A stretch of 35,810 nucleotides of DNA. It comes from Pseudomonadota bacterium. Its GTDB lineage: Bacteria; Pseudomonadota; Alphaproteobacteria; Rhodospirillales; Rhodospirillaceae. Each line of letters opens with the position of its first letter. Position 1 is the stretch's first letter. The notes beneath the pieces are model-generated. The model had not been told where the DNA came from. It did no database searches and worked only from the letters and a program-made list of their open reading frames with translations. The position numbers and the translations under genes were made by a program. Positions 16,278-23,096 of this stretch are shown piece by piece. The stretch covers positions 1 to 35,810 of the forward strand of contig JAEWWF010000034.1 of the NCBI GenBank assembly GCA_023396465.1. Direction: 5' to 3'.

Positions 16278-16988
16278 GTGAGCGATTTCGCCTACCGCCT
16301 GAAGACCGCCGAGACCGGCGCCATCGTTCTGGATGGCGACCTCCGCGTCATTGCCCTCTCCCCCACCGTGGCGGCGCTGCTGGGTGTGGATGGGGGCCGT
16401 CTGCTCGGGCGGCCGCTGCTGGCCATGCATGCCCCGGAAGCGCGGGCGCGGGTGGATTTGCTGCTCGCGGAAGCACGCGAGGGCAGGCAGGCGGCGTCCA
16501 TGATGCTGCCGTTCCCTGGCCGTACCCTGCATGTGCGGGTCTGCCCGCTGGAGGGGCAGGGCGGCGGCGGGTTCATCGTGATCCTGCATGCGCTGGGTGA
16601 TGATGCAGGTGTCGCAGCCGGTGCCGGGCCGGCTACGCCGCCGGCGTCGGCGCGGCCGTTGCTGAAAATCCCGGTGGAAAGCGGGGCGGTGACTCTGTTC
16701 ATCGCGCCGGAGAGCGTCTTCTATCTTCAGGCGGAAGGCCACTACTGCCGCATCCAGGCGGCATCTGGCGGCCACTTCTGCCCGCTGTCGCTGGCCGATC
16801 TGGAACGGCGACTGGATGCGGCGCTGTTCTTCCGGCCGCACCGCTCGTTTCTGGTCAACCTGCGCCATGTCGGCGCCTTCCGCCGTCGCGATGGCGGCGC
16901 GGAACTGGTGATGAGCGAACCCGACGGCCATGTGGTGCCGGTCAGCCGGTCCCGCGTCGGCGCCCTGCGCGACATGCTCGCCGTCTAG
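16278..16988 (+). CDS. PAS-LytTR transcription regulator, RcoM-like (candidate haem CO sensor)
   Basis: A one-component DNA-binding regulator of 236 aa. The PAS domain (about 8-105) is followed by an Ala/Pro linker and a C-terminal LytTR domain (about 128-234: IPVESGAVTLF, FYLQAEGHYCRI, FFRPHRSFLVNL, VPVSRSRV). Layout and sequence recall RcoM, the haem-PAS CO sensor of Paraburkholderia xenovorans. Aligned from memory, its haem ligand His74 (LHPEKSRDK) falls on His51 here (MHAPEARAR), and Met104 (AMMINIPDR) falls on Met75 (SMMLPFPGR). The cysteine that can bind ferric haem in RcoM-2 has no counterpart because the loop is shorter. The GTG at 16278 is chosen for its GGAAGGGG site; ATG codons at 16242 and 16245 lack one. 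cowN lies 122 bp downstream on the same strand, which supports a CO role. CO or haem binding is inferred. Confidence 0.85.
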   Translation: MSDFAYRLKTAETGAIVLDGDLRVIALSPTVAALLGVDGGRLLGRPLLAMHAPEARARVDLLLAEAREGRQAASMMLPFPGRTLHVRVCPLEGQGGGGFIVILHALGDDAGVAAGAGPATPPASARPLLKIPVESGAVTLFIAPESVFYLQAEGHYCRIQAASGGHFCPLSLADLERRLDAALFFRPHRSFLVNLRHVGAFRRRDGGAELVMSEPDGHVVPVSRSRVGALRDMLAV

Positions 16989-17110
16989 GGGCGGTGAGGG
17001 CCACTCGTGCCCGCCATCCGCCGCTGGTGCATGGATGGGTGGCGGACCGGCGGCGGCGGCGTACCGTTCGGCCGCCCCCGCTCATCGTCCCCATCGCAGG
17101 ATCCCATCCC

Positions 17111-17422
17111 ATGAGCAGCGCCGCCGACAATCTTCTCCGGTCCGCCGACCGCTATGTCAGCTTCGCGGGCATCGACTGCGACGGCAATGCCGGCCGCCTG
17201 ATCGCCCGCATTTTCATGCATATCGACGATCCGCTGAAGTCCAATGCCTTCTGGGACAAGTTCCGGTCCGACGTGCTGGCGGCGGAGGATATCCACGCCC
17301 GCAAGTTCGACGGCCTGTGCCTGCTGTGCGCCCGCGTCGGCATCATCGCCGAACTGTTCGAGCAGTACGACGACACCGAGGGGCTGGCGTTGCTGGAGCG
17401 GATCGAGAACGAGTGCTGCTGA
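17111..17422 (+). CDS. cowN: CowN, protects nitrogenase from carbon monoxide
   Basis: A small cytoplasmic protein of 103 aa. The family sustains N2-dependent growth when CO, a nitrogenase inhibitor, is present; it is thought to act on the MoFe protein. The family pattern is clear: DRYVSFAGIDCDGNA (13-26), HIDDPLKSNAFWDKF (37-51), ELFEQYDD (81-88) and the C-terminal ALLERIENECC with paired cysteines. It is slightly longer than the roughly 90-95 aa I expect, through a short N-terminal extension and residues before LCLLCARVGII. The ATG at 17111 gives the normal start behind a weak GCAGGA site. It follows the RcoM-like regulator and is convergent with gmhB, 7 bp away. Its presence implies that the organism fixes nitrogen, though no nif gene is in the window. 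No NifA site or sigma-54 box is visible upstream. Confidence 0.92.
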   Translation: MSSAADNLLRSADRYVSFAGIDCDGNAGRLIARIFMHIDDPLKSNAFWDKFRSDVLAAEDIHARKFDGLCLLCARVGIIAELFEQYDDTEGLALLERIENECC

Positions 17423-17429
17423 CCCGGCC

Positions 17430-17960
17430 TCAGCCGCCCGCCGCCAGCAGCCGTCGCACGAAGGCATCCAGGTCGCCGTCGGTGTACAGATGCCCGGCGA
17501 TGCCGGCGGCGGTGGCGGCATCCAGGTCGCGTTGCTTGTCGCCGACCAGGAAACTGCGGGCGCGGTCCACCGGCCACGCCGTCAGCAGGCGGGTGAGCAT
17601 GCCCGGCTTCGGCTTGCGGCAGTCGCAGTCGACGGCATAGGCGGCAACGCTGCCGGTCTTCAGGTGCGGGCAGTGCTCCCAGGCATCCACATGGGCGCCG
17701 ACGGCGGTCAGTTCGGCGTCGATGCGGGCGTGCAGGGCGCGCATGTCGTCCTCGGTGTACATGCCACGGGCGATGCCGGACTGGTTGGTGACCACGAACA
17801 CCAGGAAGCCGGCCTCGTTCAGCCGCCGCACCGCCTGGCGCGCGCCCGGCATCCACTCCCAGTCCTGCCAGCGGTGGACATAGCCGTGATCGACGTTGAG
17901 CACGCCGTCGCGGTCGAGGAAGGCGGCGGGACGCGGCGGGGCGGCGGCAGGGGCGGTCAT
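17430..17960 (-). CDS. gmhB: D-glycero-D-manno-heptose-1,7-bisphosphate 7-phosphatase
   Basis: Removes the 7-phosphate in ADP-heptose synthesis for the lipopolysaccharide core. The 176-aa protein is a compact HAD phosphatase of the HisB-N/GmhB type. Nucleophile Asp16 and acid/base Asp18 lie in FLDRDGVLN; motif II is VTNQSGIARG; the metal-binding acids are in VGDKQRDLDAA (Asp141, Asp145). The zinc loop is complete: Cys97 and His99 (CPH) with Cys112 and Cys114 (DCDCRKPKPG), which separates GmhB from other HAD families. The start complementary to 17958-17960 follows a CGGAG site. It is divergent from cysQ and convergent with cowN. Confidence 0.93.
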   Translation of the reverse strand: MTAPAAAPPRPAAFLDRDGVLNVDHGYVHRWQDWEWMPGARQAVRRLNEAGFLVFVVTNQSGIARGMYTEDDMRALHARIDAELTAVGAHVDAWEHCPHLKTGSVAAYAVDCDCRKPKPGMLTRLLTAWPVDRARSFLVGDKQRDLDAATAAGIAGHLYTDGDLDAFVRRLLAAGG

Positions 17961-18140
17961 CGGGCGGGCTCCGAGGCAGGCGGCGCGGGCTTAGGCGGTG
18001 GTTGTAGCGGGCGGCATGGGCGGGGCGCAAGCCGTGCCGCCGTCCCGCGCGGGAACGGAGAGGCGGCGGAATTGCGGCTGACTTACACCGGCACATGCGC
18101 TAAACCGGCCTGGACCGTCACGCCGCCACCGGAGGAAGCC

Positions 18141-18917
18141 ATGTCGCTGCCCGATCTCGCCGCCCTTGCCGAGGCCCTGCGGCCGATCATGCGCCGCGCC
18201 GGCGAAGCGACGCTGGAGATCTACCGCACCGACTTCGAGGTCTTCCGCAAGGAAGACGCCAGCCCGGTGACCGCCGCCGACGCGGCGGCGGAGGAAATCA
18301 TCCTCTCCGCCCTCGGGGCGCTGACGCCGGACATTCCCGTGGTGGCCGAGGAACAGGCCGCCCTTGGCAACATCCCGGAGATTGATCAGGCGCCGTTCTG
18401 GCTGGTCGATCCGCTGGACGGCACCAAGGAATTCATCAACCGCCGTGACGAATTCACCGTCAACATCGGCCTCATCGCCGACCGCCGGCCGGTGCTCGGG
18501 CTGGTGTACTGCCCGGTGCTGGATCAGCTGTATGTCGGCCACGGCGCCGGCACCGCCACCCGCGAGGTAGCGGGCCTGCGCGAGGACATCCGCGTCCGCC
18601 GCCCCGACGGCGACGGGTTGATCGTGCTGTCCAGCCGCAGCCACGCCAATTCCGAGGCGCTGGCGGCCTTCCTTCAGGGTCAGCCGGTGAAGCAGGTGAT
18701 CGACGCCGGCAGCTCGCTGAAGTTCTGCCGGCTGGCGGAAGGGCAGGCGGACATCTACCCCCGCTTCGGGCCGACCTGCGAATGGGACACCGCCGCCGCC
18801 CATGCGGTGCTGGAGGCGGCGGGCGGCAGCGTCACCCTGACTGACGGTGGTGCTTTCCTCTACGGCAAGCCGGGCTTCCTCAATCCGCACTTCATTGCCC
18901 GCGGGGCCGCCGCATGA
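18141..18917 (+). CDS. cysQ: 3'(2'),5'-bisphosphate nucleotidase
   Basis: Hydrolyses 3'-phosphoadenosine 5'-phosphate (PAP) to AMP and phosphate, clearing a by-product of sulfate assimilation. The 258-aa protein belongs to the lithium-sensitive inositol-monophosphatase superfamily. Metal ligands are visible: Glu70 in VVAEEQ, DPLDGTKEF at 90-98, and Asp216 in EWDTAAAHAVLEAAGG. The ATG at 18141 has a full GGAGGAA site; the frame is open far upstream, but that part overlaps cowN and gmhB and is not coding. The stop codon overlaps the next start (ATGA), so translation is probably coupled. An inositol-phosphatase activity is possible, but the family subtype favours CysQ. Confidence 0.94.
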   Translation: MSLPDLAALAEALRPIMRRAGEATLEIYRTDFEVFRKEDASPVTAADAAAEEIILSALGALTPDIPVVAEEQAALGNIPEIDQAPFWLVDPLDGTKEFINRRDEFTVNIGLIADRRPVLGLVYCPVLDQLYVGHGAGTATREVAGLREDIRVRRPDGDGLIVLSSRSHANSEALAAFLQGQPVKQVIDAGSSLKFCRLAEGQADIYPRFGPTCEWDTAAAHAVLEAAGGSVTLTDGGAFLYGKPGFLNPHFIARGAAA

Positions 18918-19867
18918 GTCGCATCCTGCCGGCTTCCGACCCCGCCACCCTGGCGGAGGCGGGGGCGCTGCTGCGGACCGGGCGGCTGGTGGCCTTCCCG
19001 ACCGAAACGGTCTACGGCCTCGGCGCCGACGCCACCGACGATGCCGCCGTTGCGTCGATCTTCGAGGCCAAGGGACGGCCGCGCTTCAACCCGCTGATCG
19101 TGCATGTGCCCGATCTGGCGGCGGTGGTGCCGCTGGCGGTGCTGGACGATCGCGCGCGGGCGCTGGCCGCCGCCTTCTGGCCGGGGCCGCTGACCCTGGT
19201 GCTGCCGCGCCGCGCCGACTGCCGCCTGTCGCTGCTGGTGTCGGCCGGGCTCGACAGCGTGGCGGTGCGGGTGCCGGCCCATCCGGTGGCCCATGCCCTG
19301 CTGTGGGCGGCGGGGCGGCCGGTGGCGGCGCCCTCGGCCAACCGCTCCGGCTCCATCAGCCCGACGCGGGCGGCGCATGTGGCCGAAAGCCTGGGCGAGC
19401 GGGTGGCGCTGATCGTCGACGGCGGTGCCTGCACCGTGGGGGTTGAGTCGACCGTCGTCGATCTGACCGGACCGCAGCCCGCCGTCCTCCGCCCCGGCGG
19501 CATCACGCGGGAGCAGGTGGAGGCGGTGATTGGCCCGGTGACGGAAAGCGCCGGTGACCCCGATGCCCCCAAAAGCCCGGGCCAGTTGCTCAGTCACTAC
19601 GCCCCCGACCGACCCGTCCGCCTGAACGCCAGCGAGCGACGACCGGGGGAGGCCTTGCTTGGATTTGGCGGCACGGCGACGGCGGACCTCGACCTGTCGG
19701 CCGCCGGGGATCTGACGGAGGCGGCGGCCAACCTGTTCGCCCACCTGCGGGCGCTAGACCGGGCGCCGTTCACCGGCATCGCGGTGGCGCCGGTGCCCGA
19801 CCACGGCCTCGGCCACGCCATCAACGACCGCCTCCGGCGTGCCGCCGCTCCCCGGGAGGCCGGTTAA
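18914..19867 (+). CDS. tsaC: L-threonylcarbamoyladenylate synthase (Sua5 type)
   Basis: Makes threonylcarbamoyl-AMP from threonine, bicarbonate and ATP for the t6A37 modification of ANN-decoding tRNAs. The 317-aa protein has the YrdC-like catalytic domain (about 10-200), with FPTETVYGLGADA, the KGRPRFNPL nucleotide motif and APSANRSGSISPT. A linker follows (SPGQLLSHYAPDRP, about 217-230), and then the small C-terminal Sua5 domain. This two-domain length marks it as Sua5 (TsaC2) rather than the shorter TsaC. It overlaps cysQ by 4 bp (ATGA). The intergenic palindromes before mrpA begin 10 bp after the stop. Confidence 0.95.
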   Translation: MSRILPASDPATLAEAGALLRTGRLVAFPTETVYGLGADATDDAAVASIFEAKGRPRFNPLIVHVPDLAAVVPLAVLDDRARALAAAFWPGPLTLVLPRRADCRLSLLVSAGLDSVAVRVPAHPVAHALLWAAGRPVAAPSANRSGSISPTRAAHVAESLGERVALIVDGGACTVGVESTVVDLTGPQPAVLRPGGITREQVEAVIGPVTESAGDPDAPKSPGQLLSHYAPDRPVRLNASERRPGEALLGFGGTATADLDLSAAGDLTEAAANLFAHLRALDRAPFTGIAVAPVPDHGLGHAINDRLRRAAAPREAG

Positions 19868-19876
19868 AATAAACCT

Positions 19877-19908
19877 TTCATGAATGACGTTGCCATGAAC
19901 CGTTCATG
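19877..19908 (+). promoter_or_regulatory. Palindromic TTCATG elements upstream of the mrp operon
   Basis: Two palindromes lie in a locally AT-rich patch: TTCATGAA at 19877-19884, and CATGAAC-C-GTTCATG at 19894-19908, a perfect 7-bp arm pair. Their centres are about 20 bp apart, two helical turns, so a dimeric regulator could bind both. They end 64 bp before the mrpA start. This is a good operator candidate; the regulator is unknown. Confidence 0.55.
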
Positions 19909-19972
19909 ACCGTCGCTCATCTCTTCCCCAGGCGCCCGGCAACGGGGCCGGCGCAGGCAGGAGAGGTGATCG

Positions 19973-22699
19973 GTGGGCAACGCAACGGTTCATGCGGCCA
20001 AGGGTGATCAAGCGGCGGCGCTTCCCAGCACGGCGCCGCCGTGGTTCGGTCCCGCGTTCGCGCTGCCGCCTGCCATTGCCGCCCTGCTGTTCGCCCTGCT
20101 GCTACCCAGTGTTTCCGCCGGCACCGCCCATGAATGGACGCTCGCCTGGGCGCCGGAGCTGGGGGTGGAACTGGCCTTCCGGGTCGACGGCCTGTCGCTG
20201 CTGTTCGCCCTGCTGGTGACCGGCATCGGCGCCGCCACCATGCTCTATGCCGGCGTGTACATGAAGGAGCATCCGCGCATCGGGCGCTTCTTCCTGTACC
20301 TGACGTTGTTCATGATCTCCATGCTCGGGCTGGTGCTGGCCGACGATGCCATCGCCCTGTTCGTGTTCTGGGAACTGACCACGATCACGTCGTTCCTGCT
20401 GATCGGCTTCACCCACGACGATCCGACCTCCCGCCGCAACGCCTTGCAGGCGCTGCTGGTCACCGGCGGCGGCGGCCTCGTGCTGCTGGCCGGCCTGCTG
20501 CTGCTGGGGATGGAAGCCGGCACCCTGCGGCTGTCGCAGATGGATGGCGCGGCGGTGCAGGCGTCGGCGCTCGGCACCGCCATGGCGGTTCTGGTCATCA
20601 TCGGCTGCTTCACCAAGTCGGCGCAGGTCCCGTTCCACTTCTGGCTGCCCAATGCCATGAGCGCGCCGACGCCGGTGTCGGCCTACCTGCACTCGGCCAC
20701 CATGGTGAAGGCCGGCGTCTACCTGATGGCCCGTTTCGCGCCGGTGTTCGGCGACATGGCGGTGTGGGTGTGGAGCCTGACCGTCGCCGGCGCGCTCACC
20801 GCCGTCATCGGTGCCCTGTGGGCGCTGCGCCAGACCGACCTGAAGCAGATGCTGGCCTGGACCACGGTGATGGCGCTCGGCACCCTGACGCTGCTGCTGG
20901 CGGGGTCGGAATCGGTCAGCATCGCCGCCGCCATGACCTTCCTGGTGGTCCATGCGCTGTACAAGGCCACCCTGTTCCTGGTGGTCGGCATCCTTGATCA
21001 CGACGCCGGCACCCGCGACCGCCGCCAGCTGTCGGGCCTGCTGAAGGCCATGCCGCTGACGGCGGCGGCGGCCATGCTGGCGGCCGGGTCCATGGCCGGC
21101 TTCCCGCCCTTCCTCGGCTTCATCGGCAAGGAACTGACCTATGAAGGCGCGCTGGCGTTGACGGCGCTGCCGTGGCTGTCGGCGGTCGGGCTGGTGCTGG
21201 CCAGCGCCTGCATGGTGGCGGTGGCCGGCATGATCGCCCTCGGCCCCTTCCTCGGCCGCGAGCGGCGCTCGGTGGCGGAACACCCGCACGACCCGCCGGT
21301 CGGCATGCTTCTCGGCCCGATCCTGCTGGCCGCCATGGGGCTGGCTTTCGGTCTCGCCCCCGGCCTGATCTCCGGCAGCATCGTGCAGCCGGCGGTGGCG
21401 GCGGTGACTGGCGGACCGGCGGAAATCAAGCTGGCGCTGTGGCATGGCATCAACGTGCCGCTGATGCTCGGTCTGACAACCTTCGCCCTCGGCATCGGCC
21501 TTTATGTCCTGCGCGAGCGGGCCATCGCGGTGGTGGATGCCGTCGTCATCCGCCTGCCGACCACCGGCGATGCCACCTATGACCGTGGTCTCTCCGGGCT
21601 GAAATGGCTGGCGGCGGCGCAGACGGCGGTGTTGCAGTGTGGCCGGCCGCGGGTCTATCTGGCGGCGACCATTGCCATCGTGGCGGTGGCGGTGCTGGCG
21701 ACGCTGGTGGTCGGCGGCGGCCTGCGCTGGCCGGCCGGCAACCCGACGCCCGACCTGCTGGGCGTCGCCGCCGTGGTGGTGGCGGCGGCGGGCACGGTGC
21801 TGGTGGTGCTGACGCCGTCGCGCCTGGCCGCCATCGGCGGGCTCGGCATGGTCGGTACCGCCATTGCCGTGCTGTTCCTCATGCATGGCGCCGTCGACGT
21901 GGCCACCACCCAGTTCCTGGTCGAGACCCTGGTGGTGGTGCTGCTGGCCGTCGCCATGCTGCGCCTGCCGCCGCTCACCCGCCTGCCGCCGCGGCCGCGC
22001 GGCACGGCGGTGCGCGACGGGCTGATCGCCGGCGCCGCCGGACTGATGGTCACCTGCGTGCTGCTGGCGGTGCTGGCCGAGCCCTTCGACCGCCGCGTCA
22101 CCGACTTCTTCGAGGCCGCCAGCTGGCCCGAGGCCTATGGCCGCAACATCGTCAACGTCATTCTGGTCGACTTCCGCGCCCTCGATACCTTCGGCGAGAT
22201 CGCGGTGGTGGCGGTGGCCGGACTGGGCGCCTATGCCCTGCTGCGCAACGACCGGGTGGTGCCGAAGGCACCCGCCGACAGCCTGATCCTGCGCACCGCC
22301 ATGCGCGGCCTGGCGGCGCTGCTGCTGGTGTTCGCCCTGTTCATGCTGCTGCGTGGTCATAACGAGCCCGGCGGCGGCTTCATCGCCGGCCTGATCGCCG
22401 CCACCGCCTTCGCCCTGGTCACCCTCGGCCATGGCGTCGACAAGGCGCGGCGGGCGGTGGGCGCGGCGCCACGGGCGGTGGCGCTGGGCGGTCTCGCCCT
22501 CGCCCTGGCGGCCGGTCTCGCCGGCCTGTTCAGCGGCGGCGCGCCGTTCGAGGGGCTGTGGATGTTCCTCGGCGGTGACCCCGCCACCGGCGACAAGGGA
22601 ACGCCGCTGTCGACCGTGCTGCTGTTCGACATCGGTGTGTTCCTGGTGGTGGTCGGATCGGTGCTGGCCATCGTGTTTGCCCTGGAAGAGGAGGCCTGA
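19973..22699 (+). CDS. mrpA: Mrp Na+/H+ antiporter, fused subunit A and B
   Basis: The largest membrane subunit of the multi-subunit Mrp (Mnh/Pha) monovalent cation/proton antiporter, related to complex I subunit NuoL. The 908-aa chain has the NuoL/MrpA core with ELTTITSFLLIGF (conserved acidic helix), KSAQVPFHFWLPNAM, SAYLHSATMVKAGVYLM and HALYKATLFLVVG. A second hydrophobic region follows, and then, from about residue 740, a MrpB-like domain with RGHNEPGGGFIAGLI (about 794-808). Subunit B is therefore not separate, as in rhizobial PhaAB. The GTG at 19973 follows AGGAGAGGTGATC; the hydrophilic first 25 residues look genuine. The C subunit begins 4 bp after the stop. It exports Na+ (or K+) and sets internal pH. 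Confidence 0.95.
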   Translation: MGNATVHAAKGDQAAALPSTAPPWFGPAFALPPAIAALLFALLLPSVSAGTAHEWTLAWAPELGVELAFRVDGLSLLFALLVTGIGAATMLYAGVYMKEHPRIGRFFLYLTLFMISMLGLVLADDAIALFVFWELTTITSFLLIGFTHDDPTSRRNALQALLVTGGGGLVLLAGLLLLGMEAGTLRLSQMDGAAVQASALGTAMAVLVIIGCFTKSAQVPFHFWLPNAMSAPTPVSAYLHSATMVKAGVYLMARFAPVFGDMAVWVWSLTVAGALTAVIGALWALRQTDLKQMLAWTTVMALGTLTLLLAGSESVSIAAAMTFLVVHALYKATLFLVVGILDHDAGTRDRRQLSGLLKAMPLTAAAAMLAAGSMAGFPPFLGFIGKELTYEGALALTALPWLSAVGLVLASACMVAVAGMIALGPFLGRERRSVAEHPHDPPVGMLLGPILLAAMGLAFGLAPGLISGSIVQPAVAAVTGGPAEIKLALWHGINVPLMLGLTTFALGIGLYVLRERAIAVVDAVVIRLPTTGDATYDRGLSGLKWLAAAQTAVLQCGRPRVYLAATIAIVAVAVLATLVVGGGLRWPAGNPTPDLLGVAAVVVAAAGTVLVVLTPSRLAAIGGLGMVGTAIAVLFLMHGAVDVATTQFLVETLVVVLLAVAMLRLPPLTRLPPRPRGTAVRDGLIAGAAGLMVTCVLLAVLAEPFDRRVTDFFEAASWPEAYGRNIVNVILVDFRALDTFGEIAVVAVAGLGAYALLRNDRVVPKAPADSLILRTAMRGLAALLLVFALFMLLRGHNEPGGGFIAGLIAATAFALVTLGHGVDKARRAVGAAPRAVALGGLALALAAGLAGLFSGGAPFEGLWMFLGGDPATGDKGTPLSTVLLFDIGVFLVVVGSVLAIVFALEEEA

Positions 22700-22703
22700 G
22701 GCC

Positions 22704-23096
22704 GTGGACGTTCTGCTCGCCCTGCTCGCCGGCCTGCTGACCGCCGCGGCGGTATGGCTGCTGCTCGATCGCTCGCTGGTGCGGGTGCTGTTCGGGCTGG
22801 CGCTGCTCGGCAACGCGGCCAACCTGGTGATCTTCTCCGCCGGCCGCCTCACCGCCGGGGCGCCGCCCATCGTGCCTGTCGGGGCCGAGGCGCCGCTGGA
22901 GACGGTCGCCAACGCCCTGCCGCAGGCCCTGATCCTGACCGCCATCGTCATCAGCTTCGGCCTGTTCGCCTTCGCCCTGGCGCTGGTCCACCGGGCCAAC
23001 AAGGAGCTTGGCACCGCCGACATCGACGCCCTGCACGACGCCGAGCCAAGCCCCCAGGCCGGCTCGAACCACGTCACCCCGGAGACCGGCCGATGA
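22704..23096 (+). CDS. mrpC: Mrp antiporter subunit C
   Basis: A NuoK-like subunit of 130 aa with three hydrophobic helices. Family marks are the FGLALLGNAANLVIF helix, APPIVP, and ANALPQALILTAIVI followed by FALALVHR, with the conserved PQALILTAIVI core. The start is GTG at 22704, because no ATG fits and the AGAGGAGG stretch at the end of mrpA lies 8-15 bp upstream. A hydrophilic C-terminal tail of about 35 residues follows the last helix. The stop overlaps the mrpD start (ATGA). Confidence 0.93.
   Translation: MDVLLALLAGLLTAAAVWLLLDRSLVRVLFGLALLGNAANLVIFSAGRLTAGAPPIVPVGAEAPLETVANALPQALILTAIVISFGLFAFALALVHRANKELGTADIDALHDAEPSPQAGSNHVTPETGR

Noticed and set aside
16278..16988. CooA as the identity of the regulator beside cowN
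   Set aside because: CooA is a CRP/FNR-type protein. This one has a PAS and a LytTR domain and no cyclic-nucleotide fold or CRP helix-turn-helix.
17244..18140. In-frame extension of cysQ across cowN and gmhB
   Set aside because: The extension overlaps two recognised genes, lacks domain content, and cysQ has its own GGAGGAA site.
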